A DNA stretch of 64,000 nucleotides, taken from Thermoanaerobacterales bacterium (GTDB taxonomy: Bacteria > Bacillota > Thermosediminibacteria > Thermosediminibacterales > Tepidanaerobacteraceae). The DNA lies in contig DUMA01000005.1 of NCBI GenBank assembly GCA_012840135.1, forward strand, positions 79,518 to 143,517. The letters run 5' to 3'. Both the position numbers and the translations under genes were made by a program. The notes beneath the pieces were generated by a model. The model saw only the letters and a program-made list of their open reading frames with translations. It did no database searches and had not been told where the DNA came from. Positions 51,978 through 61,578 of the stretch are shown piece by piece (the stretch's first letter is position 1; every line of letters starts with the position of its first letter).

Positions 51978-52925
51978 ATGAAAAAGATGTTGTCGATCGT
52001 CGTGTTGGCTGTGTTTATTTTCGGCCTCATGATTCCTTTTGCCCTGGCCGATGAGCAGGCAGCAGAGAAGCTGCCGTATCAGGAGTTTATAGATAAGGGG
52101 TGGCTGTATAAGGAAGCATGGAATAACCAAGGCGAATGGGAGATTGCCGAAGGAAAGGTAATAGAAGTAGCTTATCACCCGAACCTGAGACAAAATAATA
52201 GAATTATAACGGTTGTGGGAGATAAGAAATATGGAAGATTATATGATTTAACGGAGCGGTATAAAGTATCTGATTATTACCTAAGCCTATATAAGCCTGA
52301 TACCCAGGAATTTTGGGATAGAGAAGCTAAGATGGGAAGGGCGGTAGCCGATGGGTTAATTACCATAAACGGTGTAAACTGGCAGGAGTCAAAATATAAG
52401 GACATGATTTTAAAAGGAACTTTCGCAAGGTGGCCAATGCTGAACGATCCTGCGTATTTGAAATACATGCTGAACCCGAAGTATAACAGTATGACGAGCG
52501 AATACATATACTTCTGCGATGGGGTTGACCTTTACCTCAACAGTGACAGGATGGACGTAAGGTATGAATTAAAAGAAACAAAAAAGAAACTTCCGATAAA
52601 GGTGTTCTCCGACGGCGGCAATTCCATGATACCTTTGAGAGGCGTGTTGGAAGAACTGGGAGGCTTCATAGACTACAACAGCAAGACTAAGGAAATCACG
52701 ATAAAGGACAAAGGGCATACGGTAGAATTGAAGCTGGGTTCCGACATCGCGAAAATTGACGGCGTAGTCAAAAAAATGCCTAAGCCGGTCTATACGGTTA
52801 ACGGATATACGGTAATACCGCTGCGGTTTGTGAGCGAGAATTTGGACCACTGGGTAGGATTTTTCCCTGAAGACGGCAACAGGATCGCAATTTTAAGGGC
52901 TAAAGACTCTCCGCCGACAAGATAA
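51978..52925 (+). CDS. Secreted copper-amine-oxidase-like stalk-domain protein
   Basis: This protein of about 315 residues has a signal peptide (MKKMLSIVVLAVFIFGLMIP, cleavage after ALA) and a unique N-terminal domain. A C-terminal stalk domain of the copper-amine-oxidase N-terminal type follows (VFSDGGNSMIPLRGVLEELGG and VYTVNGYTVIPLRFVSENL). No enzyme site is seen. ATG 51978 behind GGGAGG is chosen. It precedes the giant PKD protein and may be displayed with it. Confidence 0.82.
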   Translation: MKKMLSIVVLAVFIFGLMIPFALADEQAAEKLPYQEFIDKGWLYKEAWNNQGEWEIAEGKVIEVAYHPNLRQNNRIITVVGDKKYGRLYDLTERYKVSDYYLSLYKPDTQEFWDREAKMGRAVADGLITINGVNWQESKYKDMILKGTFARWPMLNDPAYLKYMLNPKYNSMTSEYIYFCDGVDLYLNSDRMDVRYELKETKKKLPIKVFSDGGNSMIPLRGVLEELGGFIDYNSKTKEITIKDKGHTVELKLGSDIAKIDGVVKKMPKPVYTVNGYTVIPLRFVSENLDHWVGFFPEDGNRIAILRAKDSPPTR

Positions 52926-53004
52926 ATAAAAACAGGAGCTGTTTCAGAAAAAGAAGCAGCTCCTTTCTTATGTTCTTAATTTGTATGAAGGGAGCTGATA
53001 TATT

Positions 53005-56000
53005 TTGCGTAGACGGCACAAAAGTATTATTTCTTTTATCCTCATCATACTACTCACTATAGGTTTGTTGTCTATACCACCGGAAAGAACCTCTTATGCC
53101 GCTGTAATAGACGATACAGGAGATTTAAACCTGCAAAACAACGACCCTATAACGATGAGTCCTTCTCCGTCGAAAAACCCAGTTCCAAATCCTATACCGA
53201 ATAATGGCAAAGTAGTGTACTCAGGCAAATGGAACGTTTACGTTAATAAAAAACTTGCAGGCTATGACAAAGCGGTCAAAAATCTTGTGTCTTCATCCAA
53301 AAAAGCCGATCAATACAACTTCGTGCAGTTTTCTAAAATCAGCCAATGGATATCGGTATTCGATGGCGATCCCACGTTTATCAACGCCAATGCAGGCAAG
53401 TTTAAAGTTACAATATCCGGATCGCAGAGGATATATTTGGGCTATCTTGCAAATCTGTGCGGCGGATATGTAGGCAAATGGGAAGTTACGGGCGAAGAAG
53501 GTTCTACCGGAAATGTGTATGCCGATCCGAGAGACAGGCCGACGGCAAATATAAGCGTGCCCCGGTCCGTTAAGGAAGGTGAATCGGTAAAGATAACCCT
53601 GAGCGGCCAGGCCTTTTCGGTGCTGGATGATGTTGTGTCAGATGCTCTGGATATTCCGACCAAGCAGGTTATAGCTTCATTCAACATTGACGGCCAGCCG
53701 GTATTCAGCGGGAAGAAGTTTGACAATACAAATTCCTACAGCGAAACGATAACGCAGAAGTTTGCCGCCGGGTCTCACACCCTCACGCTCTTTATAAAAG
53801 ACAACGTAAACAGATATACCAGGAAGGACGTAACGATTAACGTCGTATCAAGTACCCCGCCCCCACCACCCGCAGGAAACATCAATGCAGACTTGAAGAT
53901 GACCCTTAATCCTTCGAAATTGAAGACGGGGACAACCGGCAATATAGACGTTTCACTTGACGCAACCGGCTGTACTTCCACCGGTAGCGGGCCCTTTGCT
54001 TACCGCTGGTGGGTAAAATTGAACGGAACGTATATAACTCCTTCAGACGGTGTAAATCCAGGAGACGGAAGTCCGTATTATTCCACTGTTGCCAAAAACG
54101 CCAAACCGGGGGATGTAATCTGGGCGAAAGTTAAAGCATACGACTACAGCATAAACAAATACAGCGAAGCCGAAACCCAGAAGACCGTTCTGGAAGAAGG
54201 AGAAGAACCTCCTGAAGAAGAACCAGAACCGGAACCGGTACCTCCGGAGCCGGAGAACATACCCCCTGTGGCGAGGTTTACGATGCCCTCCAGAACAGGT
54301 CAGGGCACAACAGTAGACGTTGTTAACCGGTCCTACGACATTGACGGCGAGATTGTTGACGCAGAGTGGGATGTATCTCCTTCCTCCGGAGTGGATGACA
54401 ACCTGGGCTTTGATGGAGGAACAATAGCATTTTTACAAACAGGCACGTATGAAGTGACTTTAACCGTAACCGATGACAGGGGTGACAGCGACAGTGTCAC
54501 GAAGGAAATAGAAGTTACCAATGATCCCCCTGAAGCGGTTATATCGGCACCGGATGAAGTCATCCAGGGCGACGATGTGGTTATAAAGTCTAAATCCTAT
54601 GACCCTGACGGCGAAATAGCTTCTACGGAATGGAACATATCTCCTGCCGATGGTGTTGTGGGAACACTGGAAGGCGACAGCAGTACAATATATTTTGATA
54701 AAACAGGGGAATATAAACTTACGCTTACTGTTGAAGATGAATTTGGCTTAACTGACACCGCAGAAAAAACAATCACTGTAAAACCGGCCATTCCCGTGGC
54801 TTATTTCGATTATATCGGCACGTTAAAAGAAAACAGGAAGATTATCTTGGATGCTTCGCAGAGCACAACTTCCGCACGATATCCTATGGTCTGGGATGCT
54901 ACGGAATGGGAGATAACTCCACCTTTCGGAGTAACGGCAGAAAATATTAAAATCGTTGCTTCTTCAGACATGCAGAAAAGGACGGTAATGTTCAAGAAGG
55001 CAGGGGATTATACGGTCAGAGTCCGGGTTAAAAACAGCGCCGGCAACTATTCCGAGTGGTACGAAAGAACATTGACCGTATATCCTGACCAGCCGCCCAT
55101 TGCTGATTTTTATGTACAGTCCACGGTGCTCAGAGATCCTTCAAACAGTAACAAAGCAAAAATAGAGTTAATTGACAGCTCATATTCTCCCGACGGCGAC
55201 TATATATCTTCACGAATATGGAAATACAAATACGACAGCGATAACGACGGCAGCTTCGATGACGAAAGCTGGGCCACCCTGGACGGCGGAAATAATGTAA
55301 ACCCGGTACTATATACCAGCCAGGTGGGGAAATATCTCTTTGAGCTAACCGTAAAAGAAAGCTTCGTGGAGGAAACAATACCGGAATTTATAACAGCTTC
55401 CGATACAAGGATCGACGACACATCCGATAAGGATGTTGAGAACAAGGTGTCTGAAGTCATTAACCTCCAGCCCACAGTGGATTTTGAAGCAATAAAGAAA
55501 ATTAAAGCCGATATAGTGTTTACCGTAGGCAAGACTGATTCCTCCAAAACAGCAAATCTCAACAGCAAGATAAACAGCATAGTCCAGACAAAGCTTGCCG
55601 CAAACAACATAGATTCACAGATTACTGCCGTGGAGACGGCCACTACTTCAACTCAGACACAGGACCCATCGACGATCTTTAATAACTGGAAGAGCTTTTA
55701 TGTCGGCGTCTCGGGCACGCCGCCATCCAATGCATGGAGTTACGATCCTTCACTTAATGCAGTTGTATGCAATATCGGCAGCAGACCAGCGCTCGGATGG
55801 TATAATCCCAATGGGTTCGGCACAAAGGACCTTACCATAAACTATAAACTCGGGATAAGAAACGATGCAACGGCATTTGAACATGGCGAAATGGGATTTA
55901 TGTTCAGGATGCAGGATGAAAACAATTATTATGTGTATATAATAGATAACCATTCCGCCTGCGGAAATGTGCGCTATGATCAGAGAAGCTTACTCGCAAA

Positions 56001-58521
56001 AGTGGTCGACGGAAGCTTCCAGGTAATAAAAACCGGCGGGTCTTTTCCATACTTCTATCGCGGGCAGACGTGGAACATCCGAATAGAAGTAAAAGGAAAT
56101 AATATCAAGATATATAGAGAAGGCAGCCTTGATATTGAATGGACAGACACCAGCACCAGTTATTACAGCCAGGGAAGTTATGGATTTTATGTCTGGGACC
56201 AGCCCAGCGCTTATTATAAAGATATACAAATAACCACCGAAAACATAAAGACACTGGATGAGGCCCTTAAAACCACCACCTGGCGGGATAATTCAGTTAG
56301 ATTTGTGGTGAATATAAGCGATATAGAACTGCCGGAACTGAGCGATTCAACCAAACTTGCCAATATACTTTCAAACATGCTATCGAACGGCATATACTTC
56401 ATCGGCCTGGGCACCGATACCAATAAAGCCCAATACCAGACCTTCATATCAAGGAATGATGGTAAAGGGGCGTTCTACTACAACGCAAACATGGATACAG
56501 CTCTCAATCAGACGGCGGATTATATTATCAGCATAATCCAGGCCATGCCTAAAACAATAGACCAGTATGTGTTACTGGGTGAGCAGGTAACATACAACAC
56601 ATATTACAGCGACCCTGAAAACGATCCGAAATACACCGAACGATGGAAATATACTCATAACCCGAACTACTTCGAAAACAGTCTTGGCCTTGCATCCTTT
56701 TCCGGGCAGTATATATCAGGGCCTGTTACTGTGTTTGATAAGGTGGGTAAATATGATGTTATCTTCCAGGCAAGGGACAATCCCAAAAATGACATTCGAT
56801 TTGACAACTACCGTCTCTGGAGCTATATGCCGCTTAATAAATTAGTTCTTTACGTTCATAGAAAGCCTATAGCTCAATACGTTGTTTCAATGACTCCCGT
56901 AAATAACATTGTAACAAAAACTTATCAACAGCAGGATATTGATTTTTCAGGCAAAGGCGGCCACACCGCATATTGGGACCCTGTGTTTACGGCTCCGTCC
57001 GGCGAAGAGATAAAGACGATCGAATTTAAGACGGCACCGGCTTATGATGACCGTTACGAGCAGCAGCAAGTTACGGGATATAAAAACGGAACATGGTACG
57101 TCATAAAGGATTACCAGGACATTCATGGAAATTATTCGGGCGCTGTATCGGACGTAATTGATGTGACCGGTCAGGGGTTTACGCAAATACAATTTTACTT
57201 CGTAATGCATGACTCATCGGACTCCGCATCCGGCAGTCCGGACAGCTCTTACTATAAAATAACGACAACAGCAGGCGGGATAACGTCATATAATGTTACT
57301 CTGACGAGTATTTCATATGACCTGGATCATCAATCTGAACCGGCTAAGGGAATCGTTCAAGAAGAGTGGAAATGGAAGGAGGCAACCGCTACTTCCTGGA
57401 ACACCGGAAAGCCCAGCACTCTGGCATTAAACAAAAACTATTTAGTTTGGCTCAGGGTAAAAGACAAGGAAGGTGCCTGGAGCGATCCCTACGTAAAAAC
57501 TCTTTCTACAATGAATGAAAACCTGCCGCCGGTGGCTCAGTTTACTGTAAATCCATCCACTCAAGTTATAAATAAGCCCATAACCATAACCGACCAGAGC
57601 TATGATCCGAATGGGGACCCGATAGCAGAGTGGAAATGGCGGGTGAAAAAGCCTGACGGCACATGGGTTGACTACGGTGGGACAAAACCAACAAATATAA
57701 CCTCTTTGGGTATCGGAACTTATACAATAGAACTGACGGTGAGAGATAATCCCAGAGTTGGAACAACACTGTGGTCTGAGCCTTATACTCAGACTGTAAC
57801 GGTCATACCGGAAAATAACAAACCTATAGCTCGTTTTACAATAGGACCGAATCCAATAATATCCGATGAACCATATAATCTGAATGATACATCTTATGAT
57901 CCCGACGGTGACCCAATCGTGGCCAGGGAATGGAAGGTCCAAAAGCCTGACGGAAGCTGGGTAACGATAAATGATTGGAAACCCACCTTTGAGGATATGG
58001 GCTTTGACGATGACGGGACATATAAAATACAGCTCCGGGTGCTGGATGATCCCAACGGAAGGCATCCTGTACTGACGCCGATGTGGAGCGATCCTTATGT
58101 GGTGACTGTGCAGGTAGAGGCAAAATTGATAATAATCGGGGATTCTGATAAAAATGTATATCATACTGGCCAGGCTCTTCTGCTCAATGCCAGGACCGAA
58201 GGAAAGGCATTTAAGGTAGAGGCTCAGATGTGGTTTCCGCACAATGAATATACTTCAACGAATATAACCACACTTAAACCGGATTCTGCCTTAACGGACC
58301 CACCCCAGGATGTGATGACCTGGCACAGCAGACGGCAGCGAGGAGATAGGGATATCATCGTAATTATCCCCATGAAGACAGCCGACGGCACGTATCCAGT
58401 GAAGTTTACGGCGTACAAAAGAAAAAGTGACGGAAGTGTAAAAACTGCCGAAGACACCATATACGTCAAGGTCAAGGGTACCATATACGATTACTCTCAT
58501 AGTGAGATTATTGGGAAATAA
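53005..58521 (+). CDS. Giant PKD-repeat surface protein with degenerate vWA-like region
   Basis: This 1838-residue secreted protein has a signal peptide (residues 1-33), an acidic Pro/Glu linker (about 395-415) and several PKD-like repeats starting near 418 (NIPPVARF), 506, 595, 696, 1507 (NLPPVAQF) and 1605 (NKPIARF). Between 830 and 1200 a vWA-like pattern (KADIVFTVGKTDSS...IYFIGLGTDTNKAQY) appears interrupted by a lectin-like insert (about 892-1075; MGFMFRMQDENNYYVYI). No LPXTG or transmembrane anchor is seen at the C-terminus. It may be the adhesin at the tip of the Tad pilus, taking the place of a TadG-like vWA protein; that is inference. TTG start behind AGGGAGCTGA. Confidence 0.85.
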   Translation: MRRRHKSIISFILIILLTIGLLSIPPERTSYAAVIDDTGDLNLQNNDPITMSPSPSKNPVPNPIPNNGKVVYSGKWNVYVNKKLAGYDKAVKNLVSSSKKADQYNFVQFSKISQWISVFDGDPTFINANAGKFKVTISGSQRIYLGYLANLCGGYVGKWEVTGEEGSTGNVYADPRDRPTANISVPRSVKEGESVKITLSGQAFSVLDDVVSDALDIPTKQVIASFNIDGQPVFSGKKFDNTNSYSETITQKFAAGSHTLTLFIKDNVNRYTRKDVTINVVSSTPPPPPAGNINADLKMTLNPSKLKTGTTGNIDVSLDATGCTSTGSGPFAYRWWVKLNGTYITPSDGVNPGDGSPYYSTVAKNAKPGDVIWAKVKAYDYSINKYSEAETQKTVLEEGEEPPEEEPEPEPVPPEPENIPPVARFTMPSRTGQGTTVDVVNRSYDIDGEIVDAEWDVSPSSGVDDNLGFDGGTIAFLQTGTYEVTLTVTDDRGDSDSVTKEIEVTNDPPEAVISAPDEVIQGDDVVIKSKSYDPDGEIASTEWNISPADGVVGTLEGDSSTIYFDKTGEYKLTLTVEDEFGLTDTAEKTITVKPAIPVAYFDYIGTLKENRKIILDASQSTTSARYPMVWDATEWEITPPFGVTAENIKIVASSDMQKRTVMFKKAGDYTVRVRVKNSAGNYSEWYERTLTVYPDQPPIADFYVQSTVLRDPSNSNKAKIELIDSSYSPDGDYISSRIWKYKYDSDNDGSFDDESWATLDGGNNVNPVLYTSQVGKYLFELTVKESFVEETIPEFITASDTRIDDTSDKDVENKVSEVINLQPTVDFEAIKKIKADIVFTVGKTDSSKTANLNSKINSIVQTKLAANNIDSQITAVETATTSTQTQDPSTIFNNWKSFYVGVSGTPPSNAWSYDPSLNAVVCNIGSRPALGWYNPNGFGTKDLTINYKLGIRNDATAFEHGEMGFMFRMQDENNYYVYIIDNHSACGNVRYDQRSLLAKVVDGSFQVIKTGGSFPYFYRGQTWNIRIEVKGNNIKIYREGSLDIEWTDTSTSYYSQGSYGFYVWDQPSAYYKDIQITTENIKTLDEALKTTTWRDNSVRFVVNISDIELPELSDSTKLANILSNMLSNGIYFIGLGTDTNKAQYQTFISRNDGKGAFYYNANMDTALNQTADYIISIIQAMPKTIDQYVLLGEQVTYNTYYSDPENDPKYTERWKYTHNPNYFENSLGLASFSGQYISGPVTVFDKVGKYDVIFQARDNPKNDIRFDNYRLWSYMPLNKLVLYVHRKPIAQYVVSMTPVNNIVTKTYQQQDIDFSGKGGHTAYWDPVFTAPSGEEIKTIEFKTAPAYDDRYEQQQVTGYKNGTWYVIKDYQDIHGNYSGAVSDVIDVTGQGFTQIQFYFVMHDSSDSASGSPDSSYYKITTTAGGITSYNVTLTSISYDLDHQSEPAKGIVQEEWKWKEATATSWNTGKPSTLALNKNYLVWLRVKDKEGAWSDPYVKTLSTMNENLPPVAQFTVNPSTQVINKPITITDQSYDPNGDPIAEWKWRVKKPDGTWVDYGGTKPTNITSLGIGTYTIELTVRDNPRVGTTLWSEPYTQTVTVIPENNKPIARFTIGPNPIISDEPYNLNDTSYDPDGDPIVAREWKVQKPDGSWVTINDWKPTFEDMGFDDDGTYKIQLRVLDDPNGRHPVLTPMWSDPYVVTVQVEAKLIIIGDSDKNVYHTGQALLLNARTEGKAFKVEAQMWFPHNEYTSTNITTLKPDSALTDPPQDVMTWHSRRQRGDRDIIVIIPMKTADGTYPVKFTAYKRKSDGSVKTAEDTIYVKVKGTIYDYSHSEIIGK

Positions 58522-58590
58522 AACAACAACCCCCGGCCTTCGGGCCGGGGTAAACCACCCGCTTTAAGGGTGGACATGATTTTAGGATTT
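58522..58590. repeat. Element hairpins after the PKD gene
   Basis: AACAACAACC is followed by CCCCGGCC/GGCCGGGG around TTCG, and then by a second hairpin CCACCC/GGGTGG (58555-58572). This is one member of the CAACAACCC-hairpin family of the element. No T run follows. Confidence 0.6.
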
Positions 58591-58695
58591 TTATTCAGTC
58601 AACACACGACGACGCAGGAAGAAGAATATGAAGAATATGGGGAACAGGATAATTAGGAGAGATATTATGAAAAACCAGAATATTGTCTGAGTCAT
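58591..58695 (-). CDS. 34-residue single-helix membrane peptide
   Basis: An ATG at 58695 lies seven bases after a strong AAAGGAGGA site and encodes MTQTIFWFFIISLLIILFPI, a Phe-rich continuation, then LRRRVLTE. This is one hydrophobic helix with a basic C-terminal end, the look of type I toxins such as TxpA/BsrG-like peptides or of small membrane regulators. No other ORF on either strand is convincing here; the plus strand could yield an antisense RNA. Not identified by name. Confidence 0.6.
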   Translation of the reverse strand: MTQTIFWFFIISLLIILFPIFFIFFFLRRRVLTE

Positions 58696-58936
58696 GCATA
58701 GCTCCTCCTTTCATTTTTTAAGGCCTTTTGCTTAGACCTGGTATATAATATTCATTTTAATTTTTGGTGACACCGCTAAGCATCTTTTATTATCTTGATT
58801 AATCAACAACACTCCGCAGTAAGGTGGAAAACAGCCCACGGCCTCCAGACCGGGGAAAAGTTTAATTTTCAAAATAGGCATGTATTAAGAAAAATAATAT
58901 AATGGAGGCGAAGAAATCAACTGGGAGAGGATTTTA
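58696..58936. other. Non-coding region upstream of the small peptide, with hairpin repeats
   Basis: An AT-rich stretch (58740-58760) could hold the leftward promoter of the peptide gene (ATATTATATAC on the minus strand). At 58803-58828 a degenerate CAACAAC-hairpin unit (CTCCGCAGTAAGGTGG) occurs, then GGCCTCCAGACCGG. No gene seen. Confidence 0.4.
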
Positions 58937-59427
58937 ATGGATTCGGTTGCTGCTGCTATAGTAGGCGGCGCTATTTCAGCTATTCTTATCCTTATAAAAG
59001 AATTTTTTATGGATCATAAAAACTATAAAGAGCTAAAAGCAAAGATTGGAGACACATGTGGAGGTGATTTAACAAATCAGCATAAAAAAATTGAAGGGCT
59101 TATCAATGAAGGGCATAATAGCATAAAGGAAGTGCTCAAAAGACATGCTCTATTTTACACAGAGTGGAGGATATACAGAAAAGTCTTATTAAAGAAACGG
59201 CAGATCAGGAAAATAGGTATAACAATTTAACAGAAAAGCAAAAGGAAATAAAAGAACATCTGGAAGGAATCCGCCAGCTTGAAAAAGAATGGGAGGAAGT
59301 TGTGACTCGGAATAAAGAACTGAGAGAACAGTATGATAGTTTACTTAAAGAATATGAAAGGTTAAAAAAAGAAAACTACTTACTGAAAAATAAAATCAAG
59401 GAGAACGAAAAAGGGCGTGAAAGATGA
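58937..59427 (+). pseudogene. Membrane-anchored coiled-coil gene, apparently frameshifted
   Basis: Two overlapping frames make one plausible protein. The frame from 58937 gives a hydrophobic start (AAAIVGGAISAILILIKEFF) and helices to about 59160. The frame from 59164 (no ribosome-binding site) continues as a coiled coil, EDIQKSLIKETADQENRYNN through KENYLLKNKIKENEK, to 59427. A single-base change near 59160 would join them. The gene immediately precedes the prepilin peptidase. It could instead be two genes, or a sequencing error. Confidence 0.5.
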
Positions 59428-59873
59428 AACGCTCTTTTTTATATTATGATATCGTAAAGGAGGTATTAACCATAGCATATTTACCCGTAGCTTTACTTCT
59501 TGGATATCTAAGTTTCATTGACATCAAAAAGAGGGAAGTGCCGGATCTTGCGGTGCTTGCCCTCTTTCTTTATTCCTTTTTTATTGTACAGGATCTAAAG
59601 GCTTCTTTTATCGTGGGAGGAAGCATTTTTATCGTTCAACTGCTGCTTTCTGTTGTAACCAACGGCGGTGTGGGTGGAGGGGATATAAAGCTTTTTTCTG
59701 TCATGGCGTTTCTTTTGGGATATGATCTTTACCTTCTGGCATTGCCTATGGCGGTTCTCATGGTTGTGACTGTGCTGTATTGCTTAATCACTAAGAAAGG
59801 CTTGCGGTATTCGGTGCCTTTTGCGCCGTATATTTTTATTTCATTTCTATATTTACTGGGGGTGTATTCTTGA
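59424..59873 (+). CDS. Prepilin peptidase (TadV/CpaA type, A24 family)
   Basis: This 149-residue polytopic aspartic protease has the two catalytic motifs: Asp in FIDIKKREVPD (about residue 34) and GxGD-type GVGGGDIKLF (about 82-91). It lacks the N-terminal methylase domain, as in TadV/CpaA. It would cleave the three KG-containing prepilins encoded at 43884-45068, 14 kb away. It overlaps the neighbours by 4 bp on both sides. Confidence 0.92.
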   Translation: MKRSFLYYDIVKEVLTIAYLPVALLLGYLSFIDIKKREVPDLAVLALFLYSFFIVQDLKASFIVGGSIFIVQLLLSVVTNGGVGGGDIKLFSVMAFLLGYDLYLLALPMAVLMVVTVLYCLITKKGLRYSVPFAPYIFISFLYLLGVYS

Positions 59874-60547
59874 AAGATCATTTTAAATACTTTGCCGCTT
59901 TCTGTTTTGACAGAGGATTGTACATTATAGATATAATGCGGGGATACTGCGATAAAAAATGCGATTCGTGCGGGAAGTGCAGAAACAGCACTATAATTAA
60001 AGCTTTAACCGGAGATAAAATAGATTTTTACGTTGAATATCTTATTAAACATCAGTTAAGAGTGGCGGAACTTTGTTTGAAGACGGCCGATTTTCTGGGG
60101 CTGAGCAGAGAAAGAACCAGTCTGCTGATCCAGTGTGCTTTGTTTCATGACGTGGGTAAATTTTTTATCCCCGAAGGGTTGTTGATGAAAAAAGGTCCAT
60201 TAACGGAAGAAGAATATGAAGATGTAAAAAAACATGTGGAGCTTGGAGTTTCTTATCTTGAACAGAAGCATTTTAATGAGGAATTAGTGAAAATTATAAA
60301 ACATCACCATGAGCGCTTTGACGGAGCCGGATATCCCGATGGTCTTTCGGGCGATATAATACCGTATCTTTCGCGAATACTGGCGGTTTGCGATTCTTTT
60401 GATGCAATGATTTACGGCAGGCATTATAAAAAGCCCATTAATAAAGAAACGGCAATTAAGGAAATTTTGAGCAAATCTGGAAGCCAGTTTGATCCAGAGA
60501 TAGTAGATGCTTTTATCTCTCAGTTTATGAAAAGGGAGGTTGTGTAG
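59870..60547 (+). CDS. HD-GYP-type phosphodiesterase
   Basis: This 225-residue protein has a short N-terminal Cys cluster (CDKKCDSCGKCRNS, about 24-37) and an HD-GYP domain (HDVGKFFIPEGLL at about 92; HHHERFDGAGYPDGLSGD at about 144). Such enzymes degrade cyclic di-GMP, a common control of pilus production, and this one is encoded beside the prepilin peptidase. The Cys cluster hints at redox or metal input. Fused receiver domain is absent. Confidence 0.9.
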   Translation: MKDHFKYFAAFCFDRGLYIIDIMRGYCDKKCDSCGKCRNSTIIKALTGDKIDFYVEYLIKHQLRVAELCLKTADFLGLSRERTSLLIQCALFHDVGKFFIPEGLLMKKGPLTEEEYEDVKKHVELGVSYLEQKHFNEELVKIIKHHHERFDGAGYPDGLSGDIIPYLSRILAVCDSFDAMIYGRHYKKPINKETAIKEILSKSGSQFDPEIVDAFISQFMKREVV

Positions 60548-60549
60548 AA

Positions 60550-61578
60550 ATGTTTAAAATAGGTCTTGATCTTGGTTACGGTTACGTGAAAGGGGTAAAC
60601 GAGACAGGGAAGGGAATCGTTTTCCCTTCCCTGGTTTCCGCCGCATACGACAGGCCGCTTTCTACCCTGTTCGGCGGGCAAAAGGAAAATCCGATAAACA
60701 ACATGCATCTGGTTATCACCAATGGAGAGAAAGAGGAATATTTTGTGGGCGAACTGGCCCGGCGGGAGGGACATAATGTTTCTTATGCCTTTGACGAGGA
60801 TAAAATCAATCATCCGTCCACAAAGGCGCTCCTGGCAGCGGCTTCGATGATTCTATTTCCGGAGGAGGATGTGCCGGTACACCTTGTCACAGGGCTCCCT
60901 CTGGAACAGTTCGTAAAACAGAAGGCTGAATTTGAAGACATGCTGAAGAACTTTAAGGTTATAGTTTCCTTCAAGGGAGACCAGAAGGTTAAGATCATAA
61001 AATTCGCCAGGGTGACGATATTCCCCCAGGCTGCAGGGGCCGTATACGGCGCCATACTGGACAATATACAGAAATATCTTATCCAGGGCAGCTATATAGG
61101 CCTTATAGATATTGGCTTTAAGACCACAGACTTTATTACTTTCATTGCAGAGGACAAGCTGGTCCTCCGGGAGGATCTTTCCGGCACCATAAATCTCGGT
61201 ATGGCCGCCGTAAACAATGCCGCCGACAAGCTGTTCACCCAGAAGACAGGAAGTAAATTGGACATACCTGAGCTTATGCGGTTGATAAACACCGGGAAGA
61301 TTTTCTATAAAGGCAAAGAACTGGACTTTTCCCAGGAGCTTGCCACAGTGAAAGCCGAAATATCCAGAGTCATAAAGGACAGGATCAAATCGGCCTGGGG
61401 AAGCAAGATTGACTACTTTAACGTGGTCTTTCTTGCAGGCGGCGGGGCAAAGGAGCTTCAATCCGGCCTTTCTGACATATACGAAAAAACGATTCTGGTG
61501 GAAGATCCCCAGTTTGCCAATGCCAAAGGTTTTTTGAAAGTGGCTTCGATAGAGGAAAGGAAGGTGGCCGCTTCGTGA
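60550..61578 (+). CDS. parM: ParM-like plasmid-segregation actin
   Basis: This 342-residue actin-like ATPase of the ParM/StbA/Alp group has phosphate-binding loop 1 GLDLGYGYVKG (about 5-15), phosphate 2 DIGFKTTDF (about 189) and the adenosine motif FLAGGGAKEL (about 298). Such proteins form filaments that push plasmid copies apart with the help of ParR bound to parC. The GTTAAC array and the ParR-like gene directly downstream fit a type II partition system. GGGAGG site two bases past the previous stop codon region. Confidence 0.88.
   Translation: MFKIGLDLGYGYVKGVNETGKGIVFPSLVSAAYDRPLSTLFGGQKENPINNMHLVITNGEKEEYFVGELARREGHNVSYAFDEDKINHPSTKALLAAASMILFPEEDVPVHLVTGLPLEQFVKQKAEFEDMLKNFKVIVSFKGDQKVKIIKFARVTIFPQAAGAVYGAILDNIQKYLIQGSYIGLIDIGFKTTDFITFIAEDKLVLREDLSGTINLGMAAVNNAADKLFTQKTGSKLDIPELMRLINTGKIFYKGKELDFSQELATVKAEISRVIKDRIKSAWGSKIDYFNVVFLAGGGAKELQSGLSDIYEKTILVEDPQFANAKGFLKVASIEERKVAAS

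Noticed and set aside
57442..58242. 266-codon leftward ORF within the PKD gene
   Set aside because: Opposite-strand shadow of PKD repeats; composition rich in His, Tyr and Ser without any domain.
58576..58656. Rightward 26-residue ORF MILGFLFSQHTTTQEEEYEE and tail
   Set aside because: It overlaps the better supported leftward membrane peptide gene; its ribosome-binding site (AAGGGTGG) is weaker and the sequence is the complement of the hydrophobic helix.
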